From Trichoplax adhaerens (Eukaryota > Placozoa > Uniplacotomia > Trichoplacea > Trichoplacidae), in NCBI RefSeq assembly GCF_000150275.1, contig NW_002060959.1, forward strand, positions 27,597-91,596: a stretch of 64,000 bases of DNA, read 5' to 3'. Of this stretch, positions 48,095-61,382 are shown piece after piece. A program made the position numbers and the translations under genes. Below the pieces are notes generated by a model. The model saw only the letters and a list, made by a program, of their open reading frames with translations, did not search any database and was not told the DNA's origin. The stretch's first letter is position 1, and each line of letters begins with the position of its first letter.

Positions 48095-51000
48095 CCGGCT
48101 AATGCCAGCTCATTTGCATGTCAATCGTAAACAGTAGAGTGTACCGTTACAGACATACCATACAGTTGAAATAACTAGTAAAATCATCAGCCTGCATATT
48201 ATTAGTATGGTGAAGGTAGCTAATCGTGGGCTAGCACTGCTGGAAGAGAACCTTTTCTGAAGTAGTTCTTGGTCTGGGCACCTGCAATTGGTAGCGAAAC
48301 CGCCGAATTACTGGAAATCAGCGGCTGGTTTGCTCAATTTGTATTTTAATCAAGATAGAAATTATCCTTGTTGTTGTCCGTTAACTGTCCTAAAATTTCA
48401 AGATAGTTGTAATCGATATTAAACTGCGATTATGGATAAAGAGCAACGTCAAGCTATCGTCGATCATTGGGATACACTAGCCGAATCGATGCCCAGTAAT
48501 CATATGACAAATAGTCTAATTGCAAAAAGAATACTCTCGCCGACTGATTTACAGGGAATTAATGCCAAAGAAACTGAAAACGAAAAGAATACTACCATTT
48601 TGAATAAAATTTTAGCCTCAGTATCGCCTGATTGCTATGCCATCTTTATTGATGCTTTGAGACAGATTCCTAATAAGAACAGCCGATTAGCAGACATGAT
48701 TGAAAGCCGTTTTAAGGAACAAGCTTCCGCTGATTATAGAAGCGACGCTAGTAAATCGAACAATTTATCAAGCGCTCGTAAACGACAAACAGTAGGTCAG
48801 TTAGGTAAGGAAATGGAGCTGCAATGGCTGTTCTTCTCATTGTAAAGCGATTAAATTACTCAATTAGAGTGTTCATATGAAAGTATAACTTATAAAAATT
48901 CGAGCCTAGTCTCATTGCAGGACTAGTTACTATAGATAAGTAGATTAGAACCAGCGCTATTAAAATTGAACATTTCTTAACATCGAACTTAATTTTGGGG
49001 TTATACCGTAACCATGGACTACCATTTGTGCATATACACTGTTCTATTTCTTTGACTTACCGGCATCCATTAGGTATAAAATTGATTGATTTCATCGATA
49101 AAGATAGTGGTAGTAGGCATTATAACCTGTAATTAACGATTATGAAACAACTGCAATATTTTAAATTAGTTTTAAGGAACAATTTTCGCTTTTCGCTGTA
49201 TTTACAATCATCAGCACTCTAAATTGGCGAATAGATCGCGTTGAACTTAAGATTCGTAATTCTGCTACGGTTTCAATATAATTTGTTAGTTACTCGGGTA
49301 AATGGCACCGTGCATGCAGTAAATATGACTGATCTTTCTAGCTATCCCTAACATACTGTACGGATACGTTAACATTGGGCTATAGTTACTACCTATTTCC
49401 GCTAATTAGATTAAAACTCTGCTATAGCTTTAGTAATCAATTGACTTGGAAAAATAATGTAATCGAGTGCTGCTATCAATTTTAAAACTTTAAAACATGT
49501 ATCAGAAGCATAAGTTTACATCAAATAGATTTTGCGCTATTTTTGTTTATCATTACCTCTTAATAAGTATGAAAATTCCTAGCGCTTGCGCGAGTAACAG
49601 GAAATTAATCATAAATGAATAAGATTATCCTCAAACAATTACGCACCCCCGACTACCCACACCTATAGTATAACGCGCTTATCTTAAATACGATCGCAAG
49701 TAAGCGCATATATTTCAAAATAATACAGCTCTACAGCACCAACACCGATAAAATCGGGCTATATTAGCTCAGAAATGATTTTAGTTTTCTTTCGTATGCA
49801 TTCAATGTGCCTTCATACCGCTGAATTAATGAACTTGGGTTTATTTTACAAGAATCTGAAACTAGTCGACAGGAAGGAACAGCAATGCAAAACGATATGG
49901 ATCCAATACGAGATGGTAAGTTAGTAATGGTCGTCTATTCATCGTAATTAGTTTTCTTGCATACTTATACGATTTGGTTATGCCACTTACTGACGTAAGA
50001 CTAAAATTTGTGTGGTAGTCTAATATTAGCTTAGACGACATGAAAATAAATAAATCAATTAAGCTTATAGATTGTATTGTTTGATCGAAGTAACTAATGA
50101 ATTAACTATTTGATTGAGTAAATTTAGAAAATAGACCGGTAACTAATTTTATAGAGGAAGTATTTAGCATTACAGCTTTTACCAAACTAATCTGCTAATA
50201 ATGCTACCTTTACTGTAGTTAAACATTAAGTTGCTTTTCTGGAAGTTAAACAGATTATATTGCTGATTTTCTAGCAATTATGATACTATGTAATAGTAAA
50301 ATCAGCTGACGGATGAAGAAAAAATTTTCGATAACATTAGGAAAGGAGAACTAAGAACGATAATAACAGCGATTGTAGCCGCTTAAATACGTTACCTAAC
50401 TTGTTTATAACTTGAAGATTGCAAAGAACATCACTAAACACCTACAGAACTTAATACGAGAGAAAAATTCTATGATTAGTATTACCTATTACAAGCTGAA
50501 ATTTATATACTTGAATCATTACAAGCATCACTTTAACTTATATAATCTATTATAAATATTGTCAATAGTCCTAAACTTCGGTATTATTTTTAAGTCATAT
50601 CTAATTTACTTCTACTTAAGATGTTGACAACAATAACTTATCTAACATCTCCAATTCACGTTAACTCTACAGTAGATATCGCAGTGCTTAAAGAGTATGG
50701 TGTGATTTAAGTATGATTCTATACATGTGTCGGTAATACAGTTTCGCATGTAATGGCCCAAATACGATACTTAGGAAAGTATATAAATTATAATTATTAG
50801 TATTACTAATTGTAAGATACATACTGTACTCGTACATATCAAAACTGCACTGTATAAGAGAGCTTACAATTTACAAGGCGATCTCAGGTTTGTTGCAAGT
50901 GATCGTCCAAAGTCTTAACTTCTTGCAACAACTCCCACATCATGTTGCAATTTTATTGTAATCTCATAAGTACTAAATATAGGAATCTGTCATACGAAAC

Positions 51001-52460
51001 GTTACAAATCTAACCAACTAAGTAACTATGGAAGGCATTATATCAATCCTGATCGCTCTGACGTCTTTTCTAGTTACTAGACTTTAAGAAAAACTGAAAA
51101 TTAATCTTGAAACATTATCAAACATTTTTGTATAGTAACTAGGACAGTTTTTCGTCGATAACGTAAACAAATTATATTTCATTGCAGACGCTATACAATA
51201 TAGCATTTTACATTACTGGAGTGTTGTTAATAAGCCCTTTATAAAGGATAGCGTTTTACTACGAAATCTGAATTGTAATCTAGAAATGCTGTCTAGCTCT
51301 CTTTCCTTAGAACTCGTAGGTAATTGCTAACATTTTTTGCCTATCCACGAATTTGTGATACAAGATTTGTTGATTATGGTGTAATTAGTTCATGAAGAAC
51401 TGATTAGACGTCAGAGTGTACACGATCTCAATATCTCACACCATCTTAGTAAAAAGAACACGACCAACTTTTCTATAGCAATTTACATAAAACTTTTCTG
51501 TAGTAGACGATATGAAAACTTGTTAAAACAATAGCGATGTGTCGTTTCGACAAGGTAAATTAAAAATTAGTATCACTTTCTATGCTGTTATACTAGTATG
51601 TTGTCAATGAATTATGTTTCTACTATAATTATAACATGTTTAAGTAGGACAAAAGGCTATAATTTTATGATTATCATATTGTGTAAGAGTTACAATTATT
51701 TAGATTATTCATAATTTAGTACTTAAAGTAATCGGTAATACGTAATTTAACATGTATATAAATACTGAATTGAATTTGACATTAACCAGTACGTATTGAA
51801 TTAAATTATCAAGCTAAGAGCTTTTGTGATTGATTTATGTTTATTACATTGAAATATGATTTTTGATATTGCCTGCTATAATCATTTAAAACTTAGCCGC
51901 TACTTAATCATTACATCCTAAATTTGTAATCAATTTGATATCACTATAAATCTATCTCTCTGATAAATATTCTCTTTGTAAGTAGCTACGTAGTAACTAA
52001 ACTACCAGTTGTATCTGTTATTTAGGTCGAAAACCGAAAAACTCTGAAGATATTAAAAAAGACACAGGTAATTACAACTATAGGCACATTTTAATGCTAT
52101 TATGGGTTCATCACAATTTTAAGAATATTAGTTATCCGTCTATGGTCGTTAAAATTTAATTATTATTAGGATTTGTCAAACTTTACTTAAAGTTATGTTT
52201 ATGCAAGATATTTAGCTGTACAGATACTGTAACATGAAATGAATACATTCCAGCTAGTGATTGTAACTTATAGTAATTAGGTAATAGAGTCACAACGTAC
52301 ATAAAACTATCACAAATTAAACTTCACTGCGTGGTGATGACTATTATTGTATTATCAATGCAGCTTTTCACTTAGTATATAAGATCAAATCTTACCGATA
52401 CATAAATTTTCATATAAGTCAAACACAATAACATTTCACTTACAAATAATCAAAGCTGAA
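48095..52460 (+). repeat. Tandem segmental duplication, copy A
   Basis: Collinear with 55698-60900 (copy B), offset 7631 bases at the CARD exon. The CARD exon and about 500 bases after it are nearly identical; intron parts are more diverged. Copy A lacks the Death-domain segment and the LTR-like insert of copy B. It has about 1.5 kb (50150-51640) that copy B lacks. Confidence 0.9.
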
Positions 52461-53203
52461 TTGACGCCTTTTGAGTAAGCATAATCGATTAATTAGTTGT
52501 TTTTAATAATTAGTGTTGCTTACAAATGTTTCCTAGATCATTTTATGTTATTTTTCTAAAAGTAAGTCTCATAATAACATATTAAGTTACAAGGCATAAA
52601 TTTACATCTAAGAGCGTCACTGCGTTGTGACACAAGTATATGAGGAAAAGCAATCGATTAATTACTCGGTTTCTTGGTAATCTACATGCTATTTTTCATT
52701 TTTGTCTTCAGTAAGGCTCAATAATGGGTAGTGTAAAGATCGTCTTAGATTCGTATTCCATACATGCAAATGTAATAGAACCTGTTCTACTAACTGCATA
52801 TAGATCGCAAGGAATAAAAAGAATTTTATAATATCAATAGTTGGTAATTTCAGATTATTACGTACATTTTTCGTAATTTAATAAGTACAGCTTTTTTCGA
52901 AACTTGAGCTCTAAAGGGTACGATGCGCTTACTGAATAGAAATTGCTATCGTTCATTTTCCAATTAATTTATCGGGCAAAGAATTGTCTTTGCTAATATC
53001 GATATCACATTGCACAATTACGACATTTATTTAAAACGTAATTTAATTACATTACTTCGCAGTATATGATAAATTCGATAAGATGTCATTTCTTTGCTTA
53101 ACCTTTTATTTGTGAGCAGCCATTAATAATCATTAATTTAACAATTGTGAATCTTATTCAAATCTAAAAGGGGTTGATTCTGAAGACACTCGAAAAGACA
53201 CAG
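48432..53203 (+). CDS. CARD protein, copy A (3' end not found)
   Basis: Exon 1, 48432-48804, starts at ATG and encodes a CARD of about 90 residues: DHWDTLAESM, LIAKRILSPTDLQGI, KNTTILNKILASV, YAIFIDALRQIPN and LADMI fit the six-helix CARD pattern. A strong donor (TTAG/GTAAGG) then joins the 63-nt linker 49853-49915 (TSRQEG..MDPIRD), the 42-nt mini-exon 52026-52067 (KPKNSEDIKKDT) and the related 33-nt mini-exon 53171-53203 (DSEDTRKDT), all in phase 1. No Death-domain exon was found, unlike copy B. Unspliced, the first exon reads to a stop at 48845 (137 residues) and could be a CARD-only protein. CARDs recruit caspases or adaptors by homotypic binding. The mini-exons rest on splice signals and on conservation with copy B. 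Confidence 0.6.
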
Positions 53204-53209
53204 GTACTT

Positions 53210-55697
53210 CTATTTAAAGAAACAATTTGATATATTCCGGAATTCTTTGTAATTTTATTAACAATTTTTATTGAATATAACAGGCGGGATATTTTACGAA
53301 TTAAAGCAATATTTGAAAAGGGTTGTTCTTTATTTTGTTCTACCATTTATAATATTAGTTAACCTAATTTATCTCTATTTACGTTACAAGTGGTAATAAA
53401 GTATCCGCAGCTAAAATTTTTTGAATCTCTAAGATGCGCATTAAATGGTGTATATTATCTTATATGACATGAAAGTCACATTAGGAAACTTTAGTTAGGA
53501 AATAGAAAATAAGATGAAAATTGGCAGAGGTTGTGTTCATTGTTAGGTAGTTAGACTATTATTTTTATGACTAAATCTTGATGTTTAAAGGTTACTCTTT
53601 AGACTTTTATAATGTATTGATGATAGAAATTACGTTAGAAGTGAAGTTTGATGTATTTTATAGTTAACTTGTTGGTTTTATAATGTTTTGTAAGGGAATC
53701 ATAGGGTAAATTGTGTCTGATCTTTGAATGATTTTTGTTTTCTTAAATTGTGCAAAGTAGTTTTCTAAAATGGATCTTGAGAGTAATTGGTTAGTAAATG
53801 TTTAGTTTTGCATACCTGTGACAGCTCTGCGAAGCCTATAAATGATAGCGCTATTAGAAAATTTAGAAGGCGAGTAGAAGAAGATTGTTTTGAAGAACTT
53901 GTTGAATTTAAAAGGCATTCTGGGTCGAATTGTCGTAAGTTAAAACGTGCTACTTTTTGAAAGGTTGTTTGGCTGTTGACAGTTTTAAGTTTGTCACTTA
54001 TTTTATTAATACTTAAAGTTAAATATTTGTAAGGTTGTTCGGTTGATACTTCTCTCCATTTTTTTTTGTGTAATAAATTGTTCGATTATTTCCCCAAGTT
54101 CTATTTGGTGTGAAAGTTTCGTCAAGTCGACCGGAGTGTAATGAAAGTAGAATCAATGTTTGTTAAAGTTTTGTAGCTTGATCTCTACACTTTTCATTTC
54201 ATTACACAGGTATATTACAAGATAATAAATGATTTATAAGCTATTGCTAGTAATATGGAATATGTGTATCAAATGACTAAACTTGATAAATTTAACAGTT
54301 ACACGAGTGCATAATGATCACAATTCATTACTTACAGTAGAAATCACTGAAGTTATAATATGCTAGAATGAATCATATATTGTACTGTTGCTATGATCTT
54401 ACAGATTGCATCGACATGCGACAAGTGGCTATAAAGCATCCGCAGCTAAAATTTTTAGAATCTCTAAGATGTACTTTAAATGGTGTATATTATCTTACAT
54501 TGACTACAGTATTTTAAAATCGGATTTGAGACCTTTAATAAAAGATTTCTAGCATTTATCCATCCTTCATGACCATCTCCGTGTAGATTGTTACATGAAA
54601 TGTTCTTTTCAGCTTAAGCCCATTCGTGATTCGTCGATCCTAACGAAACAAATTACCGCTTGTGATTCCATTCTTTAATTGCTCTTTGTGATGTGTCTAC
54701 TTAAAAAATTGATTTGAAGCCAGATGTTTGTGAAAGTAATAATATCGAATCGTCTTATAAGCAAGCCGTGTATCCTTTACATAAATGGGATGAAAATTAA
54801 AAAAAATAAAGGTCCAGTGTAGCTTTAGCTATTTCCTGTTGACAGTTTCAAATAGAACTATAAATATGCTTGAAAATGGATGCAATTAAACGGTAATAAA
54901 TTGTGAGCAATTTAATCCAATCTTTTACCAAGAAGGCACTCGATGCAGTAAACTACGGATATTGGCGATAAATAAATTCCGAAATTATTCAAATATGTCA
55001 GAAAGCTGATCATAAAAGCTTAAAGATAAGCTTATAATTATATAATCAATGATCGTATTTTCACTCTTCCATATGATTGTTGCAATAACTATAACGAGAT
55101 TATTTCTGCTATTTAAGTGATCCTGCAAGCAATGTTTTGTTGGTGATTTGAAAAGTATCGTAGCTCCAGCATTACTGGAAGGTGTTGGCCATTGCCTTGC
55201 TATGGAGCTACATATTTCCATATTTCGTAGAGTCTACGCCACGATCACATGATTGAATTTATATTACCTAGGTTAAGGTTCTAATGATTTGAGATACTTG
55301 ATGGAATAGTTTACCAATCGTAGGGTAGGACTACAGTACTTTAACAGAACCTTTCCTTGAGTAGTCCTAGGTCTGGACAAGGACTACTAAAAAGAAAGAG
55401 ACGAGACAGGAAACGACCACGTAGTAAAATAATGTGGAGACTTATCATTTTTTTCGTCATTATACTATACGCTACCGATGAAGCCGTATACCATAGTGTA
55501 GTAGTTTCAGCTATTTACAGTAGTAATTGAAGTAAGGTAGTATTAATAAGTAGAATAGTCTACTATACTTATACTCTTGTGTCGCGTTATTAGAGATTTG
55601 TTAAATTTCAATGTCTCAAATTTTTGAGTTCGACGACTGCAAACCTAAGGGGTTGTAAAACTTAAGCACTACATATAGTGAACAAAACCAACTTAGC
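53210..55697. other. Intergenic; strand-biased sequence and short repeats
   Basis: From about 53490 to 54160 the plus strand is strikingly poor in C and rich in T and G. An 80-bp block is repeated at 53386-53466 and 54421-54500. An imperfect inverted repeat GTGTAATGAAA/TTTCATTACAC spans about 54136-54210. No exon was recognised. Confidence 0.4.
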
Positions 55698-58600
55698 AGG
55701 CTAATAGCTGCTAATTTGCATACCAATCGCAGACAATATAGTGTAACGCTACACACGTGCGATACACTTAAAATAACTATTAAAATAATGTCCCATCTCT
55801 TTCTTTTAATAGTCTTAAGTCTGGGCCAGGGTTCAACATTCGGTTCGATTCGCCTAATTCGACATTCAGTACTATTCGATCCGATTCGAGAGTTTGCACA
55901 CAGTCTAGGTCCCTGATTTCGGTATCGAAACGGCCGAGTAACAGGAAATCATCGGCTGATTTGCTCAATTTGTATTTTAATCAAGATAGAAATTATCCTT
56001 GTTGTTGTCCGTTAATTGTTCTAAAATCTCAAGACAGTTGTAATCGATATTAAACTGCGATTATGGATAAAGAGCAACGTCAAGCTATCGTCGATCATTG
56101 GGATAAACTAGCCGAATCGATGCCCAGTAATCATATGACAAATAGACTAATTGCAGAAGGAGTACTTTCGCCGACTGATTTACAGGGAATTAATGCCAAG
56201 GAAACTGAAAACGAAAAGAATACTACCATTTTGAATAAAATTTTAGCCTCAGTATCGCCTGATTGCTATGCCATCTTTATTGATGCTTTGAGACAGATTC
56301 CTAATAAGAACAGCCGATTAGCAGACATGATTGAAAGCCGTTTTAAGGAACAAGCTTCCGCTGATTATAGAAGCGACGCTAGTAAATCGAACAATTTATC
56401 AAGCGCTCGTAAACGACAAACAGTAGGTCAGTTAGGTAAGGAAATGGAGCTGCAATGGCTGTTCTTCTCATTGTAAAGCGATTAAATTACTCAATTAGTG
56501 TGTTCATATGAAAGTATAACTTATAAAAATTCGAGCCTAGTCTCATTGCAGGACTAGTTACTATAGATAAGTAGATTAGAACCAGCGCTATTAAAATTGA
56601 ACATTTCTTAACATCGAACTTAATTTTGGGGTTATACCGTAACCATGGACTACCATTTGTGCATATACACTGTTCTATTTGTTTGACTTACCGGCATCCA
56701 TTAGGTATAAAATTGATTGATTTCATCGATAAAGATAGTGGTAGTAGGCATTATAACCTGTAATTAACGATTATGAAACAACTGCAATATTTTAAATTAG
56801 TTTTAAGGAACAATTTTCGCTTTTCGCTGTATTTACAATTATCAGCACTCTACATTGGCGAATAGATCGCGTTGAACTTAAGATTCGTAATTCTGCTACA
56901 GTTTCAATATAATTTGTTACTCGTATAAATAGCACCGTGCATGCAGTAAATATGATTGATCTTTCTAAATATTCTAAATTGTCACAAACCAGCTTCGTGA
57001 CAAGGATAACGTAAAACAAATCTCTAAATTACTATAATCTCCTGGATTCAGTATCCCTTAACTATCTCACAAGAATTTAGACACCTTTGATTCTACGTTA
57101 AACTCAACTAGACAAATTGAGAACTACTTGTCATGGTGCGCCGTTACTAATTAAGTAACTGTTGATTAATGAATGCTTATGAATAGATAAGATAAGGTTA
57201 TGTGCTATGTTTAATGCGCTTATAGCTGATAATAGGATATTAGAAATGAGATAAAAATAGAAGTTGTTAACAGTTAATTTACTGTAGGTTTATAAGTTGT
57301 GTTAATCTCTAAAAATTGAGCCGTACATGGACGATGGTTAAGCGTCTTAACACCTGATAGCTTGTAGCTATCTAAGTCTGAGAATATCGACATGTATATT
57401 TAGTAATGGTATTATACTAATTAATGTAACTTGTAAAGTATGAATTCTCACTCGTTAATATTGGAATTCACTGTAGAAACCTATTTAAGCGCGTGTGTTT
57501 GTAGAATAAAGTAAGTAATTGCTCATGAAACGGCAAGACTCATATCGTGAAGAATAGTGTAACAATTAGTCAGTTGTCTGTGGAGATCAGCCGAGAAATC
57601 GAGTTCTCAAATACTTCTCTCATAGAAACTGAAAGTACTGGGAGAAATAGCCCAAGTTTTAAGTAACTACACTAGAGTTCTTTACTTTCCTTTGACACAA
57701 GTGAGGGTTGTGACACTACTTTATTCAACTATCTGACGGGCTTATATACCCTTCTACAGCAGCTAACATTCACGAGTTATCTTATAAAAATACTTAGGTG
57801 AGAACATCTACCTAACTAATTTTTCACAGTCAGACTACAATATGTCCATTCACAGAATCATTTCAGTGCACATTACAGCACAGCATTAAATTTACTGAAA
57901 CACATTTATAATTAGAGTAATTCCTATTGTAAGTAACTAGTTGTAATATAATATCACTATATTATATTAACCAAATTTAGATATCTATTTCTTCACGGTA
58001 GTTCGTACCATGACACCAATATACTGTACGGATACGTTAATATTGAGCTATAGTTACTACCTATTTCCGCTAATTAGATTAAAACTCTGCTATAGTTTTA
58101 TTAATCAGTTGACTTGAAAAAATAATGTATTCGAAGGCTGCTATCAATTTTAAAACTTTTAAACACGTATCAGAAGCATCAGTTTACATCAATTATATTT
58201 TGCGCCATGTTTGTTAACCATTACCTCTTAATAAATACGAAAAAATCTAGCATTTGCGCGGGTAATAGGAAAGTAATCATAAATAAATAAGATTATCCCC
58301 AAATAATTACGCATCCTCGACTACCCACACCTACAGTATGAAGCACTTATCTTAAATACGATCGCAAGTAAGCTCATATATTTCGAAATAAAACAGCTCT
58401 ACAGCACCAACACCGATAAAATCGGGCTATATTAGCTCAGAAATGATTTTAGTTTTCTTTCGTATGCATTCAATGTGCCTTTATATCGCCTAATTAATGA
58501 ACTTGAATTTATTTCACAAGAATCTGAAACTAGTCGACAGAAAAGAACAGCAATGCAAAATGCTATGGATCCAATACGAGATGGTAAGTTAGTAATGGTC

Positions 58601-60900
58601 GTCTATTTATCGTATTTAGTTTCCTTGCATGCATATACGATTAGGTTATGCCACTTATTAGCATAAGACTAAAATGCGTATGTTAGTTTAATATTAACTT
58701 AAACGACATAAAATGAAATAGTTCAATGCAAGCAATATTTTGTACTTCAAATTGGCATGTTACGGAGGTTGAGAGTTCGGCATTAGTCGCAATAAAGTAT
58801 AATAGAATAGCTAACGGAAGAGCAATCTTTTTTGAGCTAGTGTAAGAGAATAATCGTGTAACATTATCGGGTGAGTAATGACGTGATTAGTCGAATAACT
58901 ATAGTAGTGTAGAATAGATAAAGCGTGCAAGCATACTGTGTAACTACCAGAACTAACTAACGAAATTGGTGAAAAAAGAATAGCTTTTATAATGTAAGGA
59001 GTACAGCAGGAGGAAATTATTTATAAGCGCGAATGATTCATGAAAATAGGTTACTTCTATTTTAAGCTAGTGCTACGGTATAGTTTAGCTAGAGTACAAG
59101 ATATTTCTACAGAGTAAATTGTTAAATATAGATCATACATATTTAGAGTTATGTTACAGTGTAGTGAAAAGTAATTCTTTTACTAAAATTTGACTATACT
59201 GCTTTTAGAAGTAAACACTGCACAAATTATATAAAGATATTAATGCATTTTGTTAGGAATTTTAGGAGCGTCAATGAATTAATTACAACATCTAAAATAT
59301 TATCAATATTCTTCAATTATTTGATATCATTTAGATCTTAAAAGGCGTGATAGCTTTATGTATATCGCTAATAACATAAAGTCAATCAAAGTAATCGAAT
59401 TTGGTCGAAAGTTGCGATTATCTGAAAATGATGTTGACGATATAGTCAATTCGAATCGTAGCAGATTTGATAAGTTTATGAATCTGTTGGAGGAATGGCA
59501 CTCTCAATTTGTCTCTACAGCAACGTTTGATAAATTATTAGATACTTTGCGTTCTTGCAATGAAGTAGTAGTAGCTGAGAAGTTGAAAAAGAAATACTCT
59601 ATATCAAGCAACAGTGGAGGTAAGATACGATTTACGAGTACTGAATTGTATTCTAGGATAATGATCCACAATATCTAAGCCTAACATTTTCAATATGCAA
59701 GACGTATATAAGTATTACATGATACAACTACGTCCTACCTTGCACTCGCTTTTTAGTCGCATTAATACCACACATACGAATCTGATATTTCAAATAATGA
59801 TTGAATTTAGCTAAAATCGATTGTTACGCATTCTAGAAAACATGAAGTTAGGTAGCCAATGTGCTGCTGTAGATAATTCGACATAGAATATAAGCTTTAC
59901 AAATAAATAAATGAACTAAGCTTATAGATTGTATTGTTTAATCGCAGGAATTAATAAATTAACTATTTGATTGAGTAAATTTAGAAAATATACCGGTAAC
60001 TAATTTTATAGATGAAGTATTTTAGCATTACAGTTTTTATCAAACTAATCTACTAATAATGCTATCTTTAGTGTAGTTAAACATTAATTTTCTAGGACAA
60101 AAGGTTATAATTTATGTTTATCATGTTGTGTAAGAGTTACAATTATTTAGATTATTCATAATTCAGTAGTTAAGGTAATCGGTATTACGTAATTTAACAT
60201 GTATATAAATACTAAATTGAATTTGACATTAACCAGTACGTATTGAATTAACTCATCAAGCTAAGAACTTTTGTGATTAATTTATGTTTATTACATTGAA
60301 ATTTGATTTTTGATATTGCCTGCTATAATCAGCTAAAACTTTACCGCTACTTAATCATTACATCCTAAATTTGTAATCAATTTGATATCACTATAAATCT
60401 ATCTCTCTGATAAATATTCTCTTTGTAAGTAACTACGTAGTAACTAAATTGCCAGTTTTATCTGTTATTTAGATCAAAAACCGAAAAACTCTGAAGATAT
60501 TAAAAAAGACACAGGTAATTACAACTATAGACACATTTTAATGCTATTATGGGTTCATCGCAATTTCAAGAATATTAGTTATCCTTCCATGGTCGTTAAA
60601 ATTTAATTGTTATAAGGATTTGTCAAACTTTACTTAAAGTTATGTTTATACAAGATATTTAGCTGTACAGATCCTGTAACATGAGATGAACACGTTCCAG
60701 CTAGTGATTGTAACTTATAGTAATTAGGTAATAGAGTCACAACGTACATAAAACTATCACAAATTAAACTTCACTGCACGGTGATGACTATTATTGTATT
60801 ATCAATGTAGCTTTTCACTTAGTATATAAGATCAAGTGTTATCGATACGTAAATTTTCATATAAGTCAAACACAATAACATTTCACCTACAAATAATCAA
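55698..60900 (+). repeat. Tandem segmental duplication, copy B
   Basis: Partner of 48095-52460. Relative to copy A it carries a 1.04-kb insertion at 56980-58015 and an extra ~1.2-kb stretch with the Death-domain exon. It lacks sequence equivalent to 50150-51640. Confidence 0.9.
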
Positions 60901-61382
60901 AACTGAATTTGCCGATTTAGAGCAAGAATTACGTAAATTCAGACTGCGAAATAAGTGCATAATAATGACCAATCGATTAATTACTCAGCTTTTTAGTAGT
61001 CTGTGTGCTAGTTGACATTTTGCCTAAAGTAATGCTCAACAAAGAGTAATTTAATATTCGAATCTAATTGTTAAGATAGTAGAGTAATTGCAAAGAAGAG
61101 CGAGTACCGCTCTTTCATTGACAACTTCCAGAGTCAGTAAGAGAATTTAAATCTTTATAAGATTTGGTTAAATCATTTACGAAATACAAAATCGTAACAA
61201 CTAGATATACGAAGAATACACTACATCGTAACTAGTGATTATGATTGGTTAAAGGCGTTTACACTTCATCCTAGATAACCCTAAAATCGATAGCCAACGG
61301 ACTACGCTAGTCTCTTTGACTACGTATACAAATACTACAATTAATAGCTCAGTTAAGCCTGCAGTGACTACTAATATTCGAG
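56063..61382 (+). CDS. CARD-Death domain protein, copy B (3' end not found)
   Basis: Predicted exons: 56063-56435 (CARD, ATG start), 58521-58583 (63-nt linker), 59335-59619 (Death domain), 60473-60514 (42-nt mini-exon) and 61275-61382 (108-nt linker). All junctions are phase 1 with good GT/AG sites; the Death-domain acceptor is TTCTTCAATTATTTGATATCATTTAG. The Death domain reads EFGRKLRLSENDVDDI, LLEEWHSQF and KLLDTLRSCNE. The CARD differs from copy A at five residues within its first third and is otherwise identical. The 108-nt exon has the same length, phase and sequence type (TTI.SS.KPA.TT) as exon 12896-13003. CARD plus Death domain in one chain is an adaptor layout, as in RAIDD/CRADD-type proteins. 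Later exons may lie beyond 61.4 kb. Alternatively the ORF ends at 56476 as a CARD-only protein. Confidence 0.65.
56980..58015 (-). mobile_element. Insertion in copy B, probable solo LTR
   Basis: Copy A and the third partial copy (near 62040) run straight through this point, so 1036 bp were inserted. The insert begins TGTCACAAAC and ends GTACCATGACA, short inverted TGTCA/TGACA ends with TG...CA form. On the minus strand it has TATATAAGCCCG (57749-57738). The flanks CTAAAT and CCAATA could be a decayed 5-bp target duplication. No protein-coding part remains. Confidence 0.5.

Noticed and set aside
59341-59360. Apparent loss of the splice acceptor in the copy B Death-domain exon
   Set aside because: Comparison with the 14 and 39 kb exons showed that the true acceptor is further upstream (59333-59334). 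The frame from there is open and in phase.
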